64,000 bases of DNA, from contig NZ_JAKILB010000003.1 of the NCBI RefSeq assembly GCF_023283895.1, positions 62,001-126,000 of the forward strand, written 5' to 3'. Every line of letters starts with the position of its first letter. Positions within the stretch are counted from its first letter, which is position 1. The position numbers were made by a program, and so were the translations under genes. Below are positions 45,493-54,849 of this stretch, in pieces. The notes under the pieces are model-generated. The model was not told where the DNA came from and did not search any database. It was given only the letters and a program-made list of their open reading frames with translations. This DNA comes from Shewanella pneumatophori. Lineage in GTDB: Bacteria > Pseudomonadota > Gammaproteobacteria > Enterobacterales > Shewanellaceae.

Positions 45493-47304
45493 TTACTTAC
45501 GGTTATGACGCTTACGCTCGTTTTCAGTCAAGTAACGCTTACGAACACGAATGCTCAGCGGAGTTACTTCTACTAATTCGTCATCATCGATGAACTCAAG
45601 AGCTTGTTCTAGAGTCATTTCGATATGCGGAGTTAGTACTTGAGCTTCGTCAGTACCAGATGCACGCATGTTAGTTAGCTGCTTACCTTTCAAACAGTTA
45701 ACTGTAAGGTCGTTAGCACGTGCGTGAAGACCAACTACTTGACCTTCGTATACTTCTGCAGCGTGACCAATAAACAGACGACCACGCTCTTGCAGACCGA
45801 ATAGTGCGAATGTAAGTGCCTTACCCGTTGCGTTAGAGATCAATACACCACGTGCACGTTGACCAATGTCACCGCCTTTTTGTGGGCCGTAGTGATCGAA
45901 TGAGTGGTAAATTAGACCAGTACCAGAAGTCGCTGTCATGAATTCAGTTTGGAAACCGATTAGACCACGGCTAGGGATAACGAAGTCGATACGTACACGA
46001 CCCTTACCGTCTAACTGCATGTCCTTCATGTCACCCTTACGAGTACCAAGCTTCTCAATTACAGCACCTTGATGTTCTTCTTGAACGTCAACAGTTAGCG
46101 TTTCGAACGGCTCACACATCTCGCCATCGATCTCTTTCATGATAACTTCTGGACGAGAAACAGCTAGCTCGTAACCTTCACGACGCATGTTTTCGATCAA
46201 GATAGATAGGTGAAGTTCACCACGGCCTGATACGCGGAAACGATCTGGGCTGTCAGTTTCTTCAACGCGAAGTGCTACGTTGTGTACTAGTTCCTGCTCT
46301 AGACGCTCAAGGATGTTACGTGAAGTTACGTACTTACCTTCTTTACCAGCGAATGGAGAAGTGTTTACCTGGAAAGTCATTGTTAGTGTTGGTTCATCAA
46401 CAGACAATGGAGGTAGCGCTTCAACAGTAGAAGTTGCACAAACTGTGTCAGAAATCTTTAGCTGACCAAGACCAGTAATAGCTACGATGTCACCAGCGTT
46501 AGCTTCAGTAACTTCGTGACGCTCTAGACCCATGTAACCTAATACTTGGCCTACTTTACCGTTACGCTTGTTACCTTCAGCATCGATGATAGTAACTTGC
46601 TGGTTTGTCTTAACGCTACCGCGCTTAACACGACCAACACCAATAACACCAACGTATGAGTTGTAGTCCAGCTGCGAAATCTGCATCTGGAAATCACCTT
46701 CAGCGTCAGCATCTGGTGAAGAAACTTTTTCAACGATCGTTTCAAATAGCGGAGTCATATCTGCGCTAACTTCGTCTGGATCTAATGAAGCAAAACCGTT
46801 TAGTGCAGAAGCATAAACGATTGGGAAATCTAGTTGCTCATCGGTAGCGCCTAGGTTGTCGAACAAGTCAAATACTTGGTCAATAACCCAATCTGGGCGC
46901 GCGCCTGGACGGTCAATCTTGTTAATAACAACGATTGGCTTTAGGCCTTGAGCGAAAGCTTTCTTAGTTACGAAGCGAGTTTGTGGCATTGGGCCATCAA
47001 CTGCGTCAACTAGTAGCAATACTGAGTCAACCATAGATAGAACACGCTCAACCTCACCACCGAAATCGGCGTGACCTGGGGTGTCTACGATGTTGATGCG
47101 GTAATCGTTCCACTTGATGGCAGTGTTCTTGGCCAGAATCGTGATACCACGTTCCTTTTCAAGATCATTTGAATCCATCACCCGCTCAGTGGCTTCTCCT
47201 CGAGACTCAAGGGTTCCTGACTGCGCCAGCATCTTATCAACCAAGGTAGTCTTACCATGGTCAACGTGTGCAATAATGGCGATGTTACGTAAATTCTCTA
47301 ACAC
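45493..47304 (-). CDS. typA: GTP-binding ribosome factor TypA/BipA
   Basis: TypA is a translational GTPase that binds the ribosome and helps 50S assembly and growth under stress and cold. G1 [10 protein letters not shown]2/G3 region [12 protein letters not shown] and G4 NKIDRPGA are complete, and the C-terminal domain ([23 protein letters not shown]) matches E. coli BipA closely. The start is GTG 47304, with AAGAGG seven bases upstream, giving 603 residues (E. coli 607). A longer frame from 47355 adds 17 residues with no family support. It is divergent from glnA. Confidence 0.97.
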   Translation of the reverse strand: MLENLRNIAIIAHVDHGKTTLVDKMLAQSGTLESRGEATERVMDSNDLEKERGITILAKNTAIKWNDYRINIVDTPGHADFGGEVERVLSMVDSVLLLVDAVDGPMPQTRFVTKKAFAQGLKPIVVINKIDRPGARPDWVIDQVFDLFDNLGATDEQLDFPIVYASALNGFASLDPDEVSADMTPLFETIVEKVSSPDADAEGDFQMQISQLDYNSYVGVIGVGRVKRGSVKTNQQVTIIDAEGNKRNGKVGQVLGYMGLERHEVTEANAGDIVAITGLGQLKISDTVCATSTVEALPPLSVDEPTLTMTFQVNTSPFAGKEGKYVTSRNILERLEQELVHNVALRVEETDSPDRFRVSGRGELHLSILIENMRREGYELAVSRPEVIMKEIDGEMCEPFETLTVDVQEEHQGAVIEKLGTRKGDMKDMQLDGKGRVRIDFVIPSRGLIGFQTEFMTATSGTGLIYHSFDHYGPQKGGDIGQRARGVLISNATGKALTFALFGLQERGRLFIGHAAEVYEGQVVGLHARANDLTVNCLKGKQLTNMRASGTDEAQVLTPHIEMTLEQALEFIDDDELVEVTPLSIRVRKRYLTENERKRHNRK

Positions 47305-47775
47305 GGCTAAACCTCTTACCATCGGTATAAAATATAGGGGGGTTACTGACAACAACTAAAACCAATCTAGTATAGTAGTTGCAATAAAAAGCGTGACATT
47401 CTACTCTAGCTCGGCGCTATCTCACAGGATTATTTTTAACCAATCGTTAAAAATAACTCTTTCGCATTGATTTTTTTCGCTCTAACGCCCGCTTTTTATA
47501 CACTTTTTTATACTTTCGCTGTGTGAGACTATTACTATCACTCCCTTTGCTAAATTCCATTTTTAGCTAGTTTTAAGCAAAATCCAGACTATTTCCCTAT
47601 AGATCAGACGCTAAATTTTAGCTAAATCGACACTGTCTTTATTGCCAATAACACTTATTTAAATACAGATGCTATTTCCTTGATTTACACCCTATAAAAA
47701 TCACTATCTGTTAGTTATTGTACTCGCTGCAGTTTAGAGAAATGTAGCTGGCTAAAATTGAGCTTTATCAATAGC

Positions 47776-47792
47776 TGCACTGTTATGGCGCG
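47776..47792. promoter_or_regulatory. Second NtrC-like site upstream of glnA
   Basis: TGCACTGTTATGGCGCG keeps most of the TGCACCA-N3-TGGTGCA pattern (11 of 14 arm positions by eye). It is centred about 160 bp before the predicted transcription start. Confidence 0.5.
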
Positions 47793-47838
47793 TGCACCAT
47801 TAGGCTCTTTATTAGTGCACCACAAAGATCCACACCAC

Positions 47839-47854
47839 GCACCAAAACAGTGCA
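47839..47854. promoter_or_regulatory. NtrC-like enhancer site upstream of glnA
   Basis: GCACCAAAACAGTGCA matches the NtrC palindrome at nearly all arm positions. It is centred about 97 bp before the predicted start, like the enhancers of E. coli glnAp2. Confidence 0.75.
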
Positions 47855-47916
47855 AAACGTTTTATTTAATTGCAGCCACAAAACATCAAACTGCTACTAT
47901 TCAATAAGTTACAAGT

Positions 47917-47933
47917 TTGGCACGACTCTCGCT
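47917..47933 (+). promoter_or_regulatory. Sigma-54 promoter of glnA
   Basis: TTGGCACGACTCTCGCT fits the -24/-12 consensus YTGGCACG-N4-TTGCW with one mismatch (TCGCT). The GC pair of the -12 element is at 47931-47932, so transcription should begin near 47944, giving a leader of about 75 nt. Confidence 0.88.
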
Positions 47934-48018
47934 ATATGAATATCAGATTCGCGTTAAGCGCTAAATATTTAAAGATAAAACAAAGGGACAACCCTTTACC
48001 CTACTCGGAGATTTGAGA

Positions 48019-49428
48019 ATGTCTGCAGAATCAGTTTTACAACAACTAAAAGAACTAGAAGTTAAATTTGTTGATTTGCGTTTTACCGATACCATAGGTA
48101 AAGAGCAACACGTTTCAATTCCTACTCACCAAGTTGACGCTGACTTCTTCGAAGACGGTAAAATGTTCGATGGTTCTTCAATCCAAGGTTGGAAAGGCAT
48201 TAACGAATCAGACATGGTATTGATGCCAGATCCAGCAAGTTTCGTACTTGACCCTTTCACAGCTGAAACCACAGCTAACATTCGTTGTGACATTCTAAAC
48301 CCAGGCACAATGACTGGTTACAACCGTGACCCACGCTCGATTGCAAAGAAAGCTGAAGATTACCTACGTTCAACAGGTATCGCTGACACTGTACTAATTG
48401 GTCCAGAGCCAGAATTCTTCCTATTTGACGATGTTAAGTTCAGTGCTGACATGTCAGGTTGTTTCTACAAAGTTGACGCAGAAGAAGCGGCTTGGAACTC
48501 AGGTACTAGCTACGAAGATGGCAACAAAGGTCACCGTCCAGGCGTTAAAGGTGGTTACTTCCCAGTAGCACCAGTTGACTCTTCACAAGACATCCGTAGT
48601 GCTATGTGTTTGGTACTAGAAGAGATGGGTCAAGTTGTTGAAGCGCATCACCATGAAGTTGCAACAGCTGGTCAGAACGAAATTGCTACACGTTTCAACA
48701 CGCTAACCCTTAAGGCTGACGAAGTTCAGGTGCTTAAGTATGTTGTTCATAACGTTGCTCACGCTTACAACAAGACTGCGACATTTATGCCTAAGCCAAT
48801 CGTTGGTGACAACGGTAGCGGTATGCACGTGCATCAGTCTCTAGCTAAAGACGGCGTTAACCTATTTGCTGGTGACAAGTACGGCGGATTGAGCGAAACA
48901 GCTCTATTCTACATCGGTGGTGTAATTAAGCATGCTCGCGCAATTAACGCATTTGCTAACCCATCAACTAACTCTTACAAGCGTCTTGTACCGCACTTTG
49001 AAGCACCAGTAATGCTAGCTTACTCAGCAGCTAACCGCTCTGCTTCTATCCGTATCCCAGTGGTACCAAGCGCTAAAGCACGTCGTATCGAAGTTCGTTT
49101 TGGTGACCCAGTTGCTAACCCATACTTAGCGTTCTCTGCAATGCTAATGGCTGGTCTTGACGGTATTCAAAACAAGATCCACCCAGGTGAAGCAATGGAT
49201 AAAGATCTATATGATCTTCCAGCTGAAGAAGCAGCAGAAATCCCAACAGTTGCGACTTCACTAGAAAACGCACTTGAGTGCCTAGATGCTGACCGTGAGT
49301 TCCTAACTCGTGGCGACGTATTCACTAACGACTTTATCGATTCTTACATCGCACTTAAGTCTGCAGACGTTGAACGCATCAACCAAACAACTCACCCAGT
49401 AGAATTCGAGCTTTACTACAGCTTGTAA
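48019..49428 (+). CDS. glnA: Glutamine synthetase type I
   Basis: GlnA makes glutamine from glutamate, ammonia and ATP as a dodecamer. The 469 residues equal E. coli Gln[11 protein letters not shown], the glutamate loop [10 protein letters not shown] and the NRSASIRIP region are intact. The adenylylation Tyr is in DLYDLPAEE, so control by GlnE is expected. ATG 48019 has GGAG eight bases upstream; a TTG two codons earlier is not used. Expression is predicted from the sigma-54 promoter under NtrC. A strong terminator follows. The partner kinase gene glnL is about 14 kb away rather than adjacent. Confidence 0.98.
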   Translation: MSAESVLQQLKELEVKFVDLRFTDTIGKEQHVSIPTHQVDADFFEDGKMFDGSSIQGWKGINESDMVLMPDPASFVLDPFTAETTANIRCDILNPGTMTGYNRDPRSIAKKAEDYLRSTGIADTVLIGPEPEFFLFDDVKFSADMSGCFYKVDAEEAAWNSGTSYEDGNKGHRPGVKGGYFPVAPVDSSQDIRSAMCLVLEEMGQVVEAHHHEVATAGQNEIATRFNTLTLKADEVQVLKYVVHNVAHAYNKTATFMPKPIVGDNGSGMHVHQSLAKDGVNLFAGDKYGGLSETALFYIGGVIKHARAINAFANPSTNSYKRLVPHFEAPVMLAYSAANRSASIRIPVVPSAKARRIEVRFGDPVANPYLAFSAMLMAGLDGIQNKIHPGEAMDKDLYDLPAEEAAEIPTVATSLENALECLDADREFLTRGDVFTNDFIDSYIALKSADVERINQTTHPVEFELYYSL

Positions 49429-49464
49429 TCCTTTGAGTTGCCCCACTAGCCGCTTAGGCTAGCT

Positions 49465-49498
49465 AAAGCCCTAAACAGCAATGTTTAGGGCTTTTTTA
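49465..49498 (+). terminator. Terminator of glnA
   Basis: AAAGCCCTAAAC pairs with GTTTAGGGCTTT around a 6-nt loop, followed by a T run. Confidence 0.92.
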
Positions 49499-49647
49499 TT
49501 GGCTAAAAATTTTTCTTACATCAACCAGCCACTATAGTTATATCAGCGACATACAAAACTGAATATACCTAATATCGATTGGTATAAGGCGCTGCAAAAA
49601 CAAGCAACTATGTTAGCTTGTACTTAACAGTTATAGAGGGAGCTATC

Positions 49648-51843
49648 ATGCCAGCACTCATTTCAATCAACGCCAAAGCAGTCTTATGGTTTCCATTGCT
49701 ATTTGTTCTCAGTATTTTACCGGCTAAGGCCATTGAATGGCCGCAAGATGTCACTGCTGAAGAGGGCACGATTGTGGTGTATCAGCCGCAGCCAGAATCG
49801 TTAAAAGGCAATATCTTGCAAGGCCGTGCTGCGATGTCGCTGGAGCTAATTGACCGCGACGAGCTCATATTTGGTGCCTTTTGGTTCAGCGCTCGCATCG
49901 ATACCAGCAACGATGTTGCAACCGTACGTAATGTTGAGGTCACTAAAGTACGCTGGCCAGACTCACAGCCCAGCGATGAGCAACGATTTACCGAGGTGGT
50001 TGAAAAAGAGCTAGAGAATAGTCAGTTCGAGATCTCTATGGAGCGTTTATCAGCAAGCCTTGCTAATGCCGAACAAGAAAAACAAAGCCTCAAAGAGCTC
50101 AAAAGCGATGCCCCCGATATCCTATTTCGCCAACAACTCGCTGTATTACTCTCTTTTGATGGCTCGCCGCAGTTTAGAGATATTGAAAATAGCCCCTTTG
50201 AGCGCGCACTCAATACGCCTTTTGCCGTAGCCCGTAATAAAAACAGCCAAAAACTTTACCTCAGCAGTGGTACCTATTGGTACACAGCAGATAAACCATT
50301 AGGACCTTGGCAAGTCACTGAATATCCACCGCAAGACTTAGTAAAAATGCTACCTGAACAATCTAATAGCCCTGCATCTAGTGCAGATGCTCCAGCGATT
50401 ATCGCGGTAGATCAGCCTACGGAACTGGTATCGACAGACGGTAGGCCGCAATGGCAAAGCTTAATTGAAGGTAAACTACTATATGTTAGCAATACCGAAA
50501 CCGCTTGGATCCGCGAAACATCGAGCGGGGATATGTATCTACTGCTTTCTGGCCGTTGGTTTAAATCTAAAAAAGAGGCTGGTCCGTGGAGCTTTGTTCG
50601 CCCAGATAAATTACCCGCAAGTTTTAGTGAAATCCCCCCCGAGTCCGATATAGGCGGCCTCAGAGTATCTGTTGCAGGTACCACTGAAGCTGACCAAGCA
50701 GTACTCGATGCACAAATTCCGCAAACTGCAGCGATTAAACGAGATTCAGCTAAGCTCAGCGTAGAGTATGATGGCGAGCCCAAGTTTAACGCTATCCCCG
50801 GCACCAAAGTCGCCTATGCCGTAAATACCAACACCCAAGTATTAAAGATAAACAACCAATATTATGCCGTTGATAATGGTGTGTGGTTTAGCGCATCTAA
50901 CGCTAAAGGCCCTTGGCAAGTGGCTGACAATATTCCAAATGATGAAATAGCTAAGATTCCGCCAAGTTCGCCAGTGTACAACACCACCTACGTTGAAATT
51001 TATGACTCAACTCCAGAAGTCGTTTATGTGGGTTATACGCCTGGTTATATGTGGTCTTATCCTTACTATGGCGTGCCAGTTTATGGCACTGGTTGGTATT
51101 ATCCACCTTATTGGGGCCGCTACTACTATCCACGCCCACCAACTTGGGGCTTGCACGTGGGCTACAATCCTTGGACGGGTTGGAACGTAGGTGTTAGCTG
51201 GAGTAACGGATTCTTTAGCGCTGGCATAGGCTGGAGCGCGGGTTGGGGCAATCATTATTATCCGGGTCGTTGCTGTGGCGGCTACTATGGTGGTGGTTAT
51301 CGCAGACCTGTGGTGATCAACACAGGCGATGTCAATATTGGCAACAGTGTCAGCATAGGCAACCGCACCAATATCTCTAATAAGCTGGCTAAAAACACTG
51401 GCATTTCAGGCAATAAACGAACGGGCAATCGAGTCGGTAAAAACAATCTTTATAACCGCCCAGAAACCCGTAATCGCAATGCTGATCCGGCAAAGGTAAA
51501 CAATAAGTTTAAACCTGCCAATCATAACAAGGCGCGCACTAACAATGTTTTTGCTGATAAAAATGGCAACGTGGCTAGAGACTTAGACGGCAAGTGGCAA
51601 AGCCGTGATAAAGGAAGCTGGACACCAGCCCCCGAAACAAGACAGAAAATTGAAACTGGGATAAATAATCGTGAAATATCTCAGCCTAAATCCCTGTCTA
51701 ATCCTCTAGTGACAAGGCCCAACAACCAAATAAACCGCAGTAACAACATCAATCGGCAACATAATTTTGATCGTGAAGGCCTAAACCGAGCCCGAAATGC
51801 CCGTCAGCATGGCGCAATGCGTGAAGGAAGGCGCGGCCGTTAA
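49648..51843 (+). CDS. Secreted W/GPW-repeat protein with aromatic- and Asn/Arg-rich C-terminal half
   Basis: This 731-residue exported protein has a signal peptide (ending LPAKA). Three similar units end in GPW, at nt 50254-50316 (YLSSGTYWYTADKPLGPW), 50532-50595 and 50859-50921. The units pair a Trp with a later GPW about ten residues on, as in small beta repeats that bind carbohydrates or surfaces. A Tyr/Trp/Gly/Pro-rich stretch (about nt 51000-51300) and an Asn/Arg/Lys-rich basic tail follow. ATG 49648 has GAGGGAG upstream. Some databases label similar proteins carbohydrate-binding family V/XII; I treat this as unverified. Confidence 0.65.
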   Translation: MPALISINAKAVLWFPLLFVLSILPAKAIEWPQDVTAEEGTIVVYQPQPESLKGNILQGRAAMSLELIDRDELIFGAFWFSARIDTSNDVATVRNVEVTKVRWPDSQPSDEQRFTEVVEKELENSQFEISMERLSASLANAEQEKQSLKELKSDAPDILFRQQLAVLLSFDGSPQFRDIENSPFERALNTPFAVARNKNSQKLYLSSGTYWYTADKPLGPWQVTEYPPQDLVKMLPEQSNSPASSADAPAIIAVDQPTELVSTDGRPQWQSLIEGKLLYVSNTETAWIRETSSGDMYLLLSGRWFKSKKEAGPWSFVRPDKLPASFSEIPPESDIGGLRVSVAGTTEADQAVLDAQIPQTAAIKRDSAKLSVEYDGEPKFNAIPGTKVAYAVNTNTQVLKINNQYYAVDNGVWFSASNAKGPWQVADNIPNDEIAKIPPSSPVYNTTYVEIYDSTPEVVYVGYTPGYMWSYPYYGVPVYGTGWYYPPYWGRYYYPRPPTWGLHVGYNPWTGWNVGVSWSNGFFSAGIGWSAGWGNHYYPGRCCGGYYGGGYRRPVVINTGDVNIGNSVSIGNRTNISNKLAKNTGISGNKRTGNRVGKNNLYNRPETRNRNADPAKVNNKFKPANHNKARTNNVFADKNGNVARDLDGKWQSRDKGSWTPAPETRQKIETGINNREISQPKSLSNPLVTRPNNQINRSNNINRQHNFDREGLNRARNARQHGAMREGRRGR

Positions 51844-51871
51844 CTGTTATTGCATTTAAATACGCTAGAAT

Positions 51872-51893
51872 TAGGCCTGCCATAGCAGGCCTA
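51872..51893 (+). terminator. Hairpin after the W/GPW-repeat gene
   Basis: TAGGCCTGC and GCAGGCCTA pair around a 4-nt loop, followed by a short TTTACTT tract. Moderate terminator. Confidence 0.65.
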
Positions 51894-51962
51894 TTTACTT
51901 GCTGAACTATGTCTTAACCCATGCCTTGAATACCATCAGGCATCATTCAGGGAATAATAATC

Positions 51963-53174
51963 ATGTGGCACAAACTCGCGCCTTATCGCAGCTCAATCAT
52001 CTTACTTTCAGCGCTTATGCTAGGTGGAATAATTGGCATTTTAGCCCCTGATTTTGCGCTAAAGCTAAAACCATTAGGCCAGATATTTTTAAACCTGTTG
52101 TTTATGATTATCGTGCCATTAGTAGCAATCAGCGTAACCTCATCCATTGCCCGAATGACAGATTTAAAACGCCTAGGTGCAATACTTATCACCATTTTTG
52201 CAGTCTCAATAATCATGGCCATTATCCCAACCTTGGGGATTATTGGCTTAGCATCAATTTACGATCCGGCCCAAGGCGTGACATTAGACCTACAGCAACA
52301 AGTCAACACTGGCTCTGGTGACATGGATTTTGTGAGTTTACTGACCACCAATGACTTTGTCGGCCTGTTATCGAAATCTAATATTCTGGCGCTGATAATT
52401 ATGTCGGTGATCAGCGGTATCGCTATCGGCCAATCAGGTAGAGACGGCGAAAAAGTCTCAGCCATGCTCGACAGTTTGAATACTGTGATTATGAAAATCG
52501 TGTCTATTTTAATGGTCGCCGCACCTGTCGGCCTTGGGGCTTACTTTGCCTCAACGATGGCGAGCCAAGATCCTGAGTTGTTAAGTACCTTTGCTCGCGC
52601 TATTGGCTTGTTCTTTATCGCTGCAGCAATCTATTACAGTCTTGGTAGTACTTTCTATGCTTGGCTTGGTGGCGGCATAAATGGCGTTAAGCAGTTTTGG
52701 CGTAATGCCATTGAGCCTTCAGCAACAGCCTTAGGCACGAGTTCTTCTTTAGCATCTCTGCCTGTGAATATTCGCGCCGCAAATAAAATGGGGCTACGTG
52801 AAGATATCGCCGATATTAGCCTCCCCTTGCTGGTCAATCTGAATAAGGGCGGCGCAGCCATGACAACGGCGCTTAAGATTGTGTTTATCTATTCGATTTT
52901 AGGCTTAGATTTTACTGCCGATGTGTTTGCGCTAACGGTATTGATTTCAGTGCTGTCAGCCTTTGTGATTGGTGGCGTTCCCGGCGGCGCTTTTCTTGGT
53001 GAGATCTTCATTGTCACAACTTTAGGCTTACCGCTAGAAGTGATCCCGATCCTAGTGATTATCGGTGCAGTTACCGATGCTCCTGCAACAGTAATCAACG
53101 TGATCCATGACTTAAATGCCACTCAAATCATCGAAAGAATTAGTGGTAAACATTATCAACAGCAAACCAAATAA
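51963..53174 (+). CDS. Dicarboxylate/amino acid:cation symporter (DAACS family)
   Basis: This 403-residue inner-membrane transporter of the GltP/GltPh/SLC1 family takes up glutamate, aspartate or C4-dicarboxylates with Na+ or H+. The Ser-rich re-entrant loop (GTSSSLASLP) and the following helix with LLVNLNKGGAAMTTA correspond to the family's hairpin and substrate-binding helices. GAVTDAPATVINV is the last conserved segment. ATG 51963 is used. The substrate cannot be told apart by eye. Confidence 0.9.
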   Translation: MWHKLAPYRSSIILLSALMLGGIIGILAPDFALKLKPLGQIFLNLLFMIIVPLVAISVTSSIARMTDLKRLGAILITIFAVSIIMAIIPTLGIIGLASIYDPAQGVTLDLQQQVNTGSGDMDFVSLLTTNDFVGLLSKSNILALIIMSVISGIAIGQSGRDGEKVSAMLDSLNTVIMKIVSILMVAAPVGLGAYFASTMASQDPELLSTFARAIGLFFIAAAIYYSLGSTFYAWLGGGINGVKQFWRNAIEPSATALGTSSSLASLPVNIRAANKMGLREDIADISLPLLVNLNKGGAAMTTALKIVFIYSILGLDFTADVFALTVLISVLSAFVIGGVPGGAFLGEIFIVTTLGLPLEVIPILVIIGAVTDAPATVINVIHDLNATQIIERISGKHYQQQTK

Positions 53175-53231
53175 AAAGCCAAAATAATCACTTGGGCTTG
53201 TGCTGTTACAACAAGCATGTCGTTATCGGCA

Positions 53232-54239
53232 CTAAAACTGATGCACCGCGACTCGGCCGTTATGTCCTGCGGCCACTAAGGTATTCCCCTCAATAGCTAA
53301 GGTGAAGAAGCCTTGTGACTCACCGTTTATCTGCAGCGGCTGCCAGCTATAACCATGATCATGGGAAATATCGGTCGATAGCTTACCTGTTGCAATACAG
53401 GTTTCCTGGTAACAGGCCATTGCGGTGCGCAGTCCAGGAGTGGTTCCCGGCGGTTTATGCCACACATAGCCCTTTAGATACACCATATTGGCGTCATGTT
53501 TATCCCGCTGTTGGTAATCGCCACCAAGTACAAACAGATCGCCTAAGGTATTTAAAGCTAAACCATAACCACCAGCAGTTTGGGTATCATCATAAAGTGC
53601 CACAGGCCGTCTACGCCAGTGCTCTCCTGAATCAGCGCTACTGTAAACTGAGCTACTAAAGCCGCCAGAAGTAAACCAAGCTCTACTGCGCTTATCTACA
53701 ATTAACGTATTCCCGCTAGCAGCAAAAGCCAGCTCTTTGTCGAGCATTTCAGGCAACTCTCGTTGCGCGATGCGTCGCCAACTTTTGCCGCCATCAGTGG
53801 TACGTAATATCACGTAGCTGCCGCCAACAGGATCACCCAATAGCAAACCGTTATTTCGGTCCCAAAAAGCAATCGAATTGAAAAAGCCAAGTTCATCAGG
53901 ATTATCGTATAGTAGCTCCCAGCTAAGGCCCTGATTTTGGGTGATGTAGAGCTTTGATAAACCGCCGGCACCCGCGCCCATCACTATCGCAGTGTTGGCA
54001 TCGAATACTTCAATGTCGCGAAAATCCATTAACAACTCAGCTTTGACTGACACATCTTGCCAAGATTTACCGGTATCTTTAGAAATATAAACTTGATTGT
54101 TACTACCAGTAACCCAAACAACGCCTTCAGATACTGCGCTGCCCCTAAATGAGGCATTAGCAGTCAGTGATTGAATTTGCCAGTCCATAGCAGAAACGCT
54201 AAAGCAAAATAGGCTAATTAACAGCATGAATATCTTCAT
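53232..54239 (-). CDS. Exported BNR/YCF48-like beta-propeller protein
   Basis: This 335-residue protein has a signal peptide (ending VSA) and five Asp-box-like motifs of the form S/T-x-D-x-G-x-x-W (SKDTGKSW, TTDGGKSW, SADSGEHW, SHDHGYSW, with a weaker TQNQGLSW). These are the repeats of sialidase-type and YCF48-type propellers. No catalytic Tyr/Glu/Arg set of a sialidase is apparent, so a binding or assembly role is more likely. It is a single gene, convergent with the symporter gene. Confidence 0.75.
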   Translation of the reverse strand: MKIFMLLISLFCFSVSAMDWQIQSLTANASFRGSAVSEGVVWVTGSNNQVYISKDTGKSWQDVSVKAELLMDFRDIEVFDANTAIVMGAGAGGLSKLYITQNQGLSWELLYDNPDELGFFNSIAFWDRNNGLLLGDPVGGSYVILRTTDGGKSWRRIAQRELPEMLDKELAFAASGNTLIVDKRSRAWFTSGGFSSSVYSSADSGEHWRRRPVALYDDTQTAGGYGLALNTLGDLFVLGGDYQQRDKHDANMVYLKGYVWHKPPGTTPGLRTAMACYQETCIATGKLSTDISHDHGYSWQPLQINGESQGFFTLAIEGNTLVAAGHNGRVAVHQF

Positions 54240-54449
54240 TAAAATCCCTTAAATGAACAACGTCGCTCTACCATTACTATCGACCAAAGATCTAGGTTAA
54301 GCAAGCTAGTCCAATTCGCTTTCCAGCAAATCATATATACCTTCCTGCTCACGAATCTAAATTAGCACGAACTAAATAAAATACTATTAAACAACAACTT
54401 AATAACAAAAAGTTCTGGACTCTGCCTAAAATATAAACTAGATTGAAAG

Positions 54450-54465
54450 TGTGACAAAGATCACT
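54450..54465. promoter_or_regulatory. CRP-type binding site upstream of the small secreted protein
   Basis: TGTGACAAAGATCACT matches the CRP consensus TGTGA-N6-TCACA in nine of ten arm positions. It ends 23 bp before the start codon of the gene at 54489, so it may either repress or activate depending on the transcription start. Confidence 0.65.
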
Positions 54466-54488
54466 ATTTTATAAAAAAGGATACCACT

Positions 54489-54794
54489 ATGACAAAATCA
54501 CTTAGCCAAGCAGCCTTGTTGACCGCCGGATTATTACTTTCGACCGCGAGTGTTGCGGCAATGGGTCCGATTGCTAAATGTAATGACTGTTCTAGCCAAG
54601 CTGCGCAGCAAACCGCAACTGAGATTGAAAACAGCAGTGTCTACGTAGTTGACTTTGTTAACCGTACTGCGCAGAAGTTTGTAACTGATGAGAAAGGCGA
54701 TACTTTATTAACTAAGCTTTCAATCGGCGAGTTAAACCAAATTAATCAAAAATATGATTACCGCAAAACTCACCTAAGAGCGGTTCAGCCTTAA
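54489..54794 (+). CDS. Small secreted protein of unknown function
   Basis: This 101-residue protein has a signal peptide (about residues 1-23, ending SVAA). The mature part begins near a Cys pair (AKCNDC) and has a region VYVVDFVNRTAQKFVTDEKGD that looks like a strand-rich segment. I do not recognise the family. AAAAGG lies upstream of ATG, and a CRP site is just before it. The CxxC could bind a metal or heme or form a disulfide. Confidence 0.65.
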   Translation: MTKSLSQAALLTAGLLLSTASVAAMGPIAKCNDCSSQAAQQTATEIENSSVYVVDFVNRTAQKFVTDEKGDTLLTKLSIGELNQINQKYDYRKTHLRAVQP

Positions 54795-54819
54795 TTTCGC
54801 TGTTACAAAGCAGTTATTT

Positions 54820-54842
54820 GGCTACGGAATAAACCCGTAGCC
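54820..54842. terminator. Hairpin between the convergent secreted-protein and kynureninase-like genes
   Basis: GGCTACGG pairs with CCGTAGCC around a 7-nt loop. T tracts are poor on both sides, so it is a weak shared terminator. Confidence 0.5.
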
Positions 54843-54849
54843 ATAGACC

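Larger units (their letters stand above)
47305..48018. other. 714-bp divergent control region between typA and glnA
   Basis: No gene is seen here. It contains the glnA sigma-54 promoter and NtrC-like sites (listed separately), with extra TGCACCA half sites at 47793-47799 and 47816-47822. A weak minus-strand -10 (TATACT at 47374-47369) may serve typA. The remainder is AT-rich and has no RNA gene that I can support. Confidence 0.75.

Noticed and set aside
47305..47355. Upstream extension of TypA by 17 residues
   Set aside because: GTG 47304 has AAGAGG at the right distance and matches the E. coli N-terminus.
53232..54239. True sialidase
   Set aside because: Asp boxes are present but no catalytic Tyr/Glu/Arg set could be seen.
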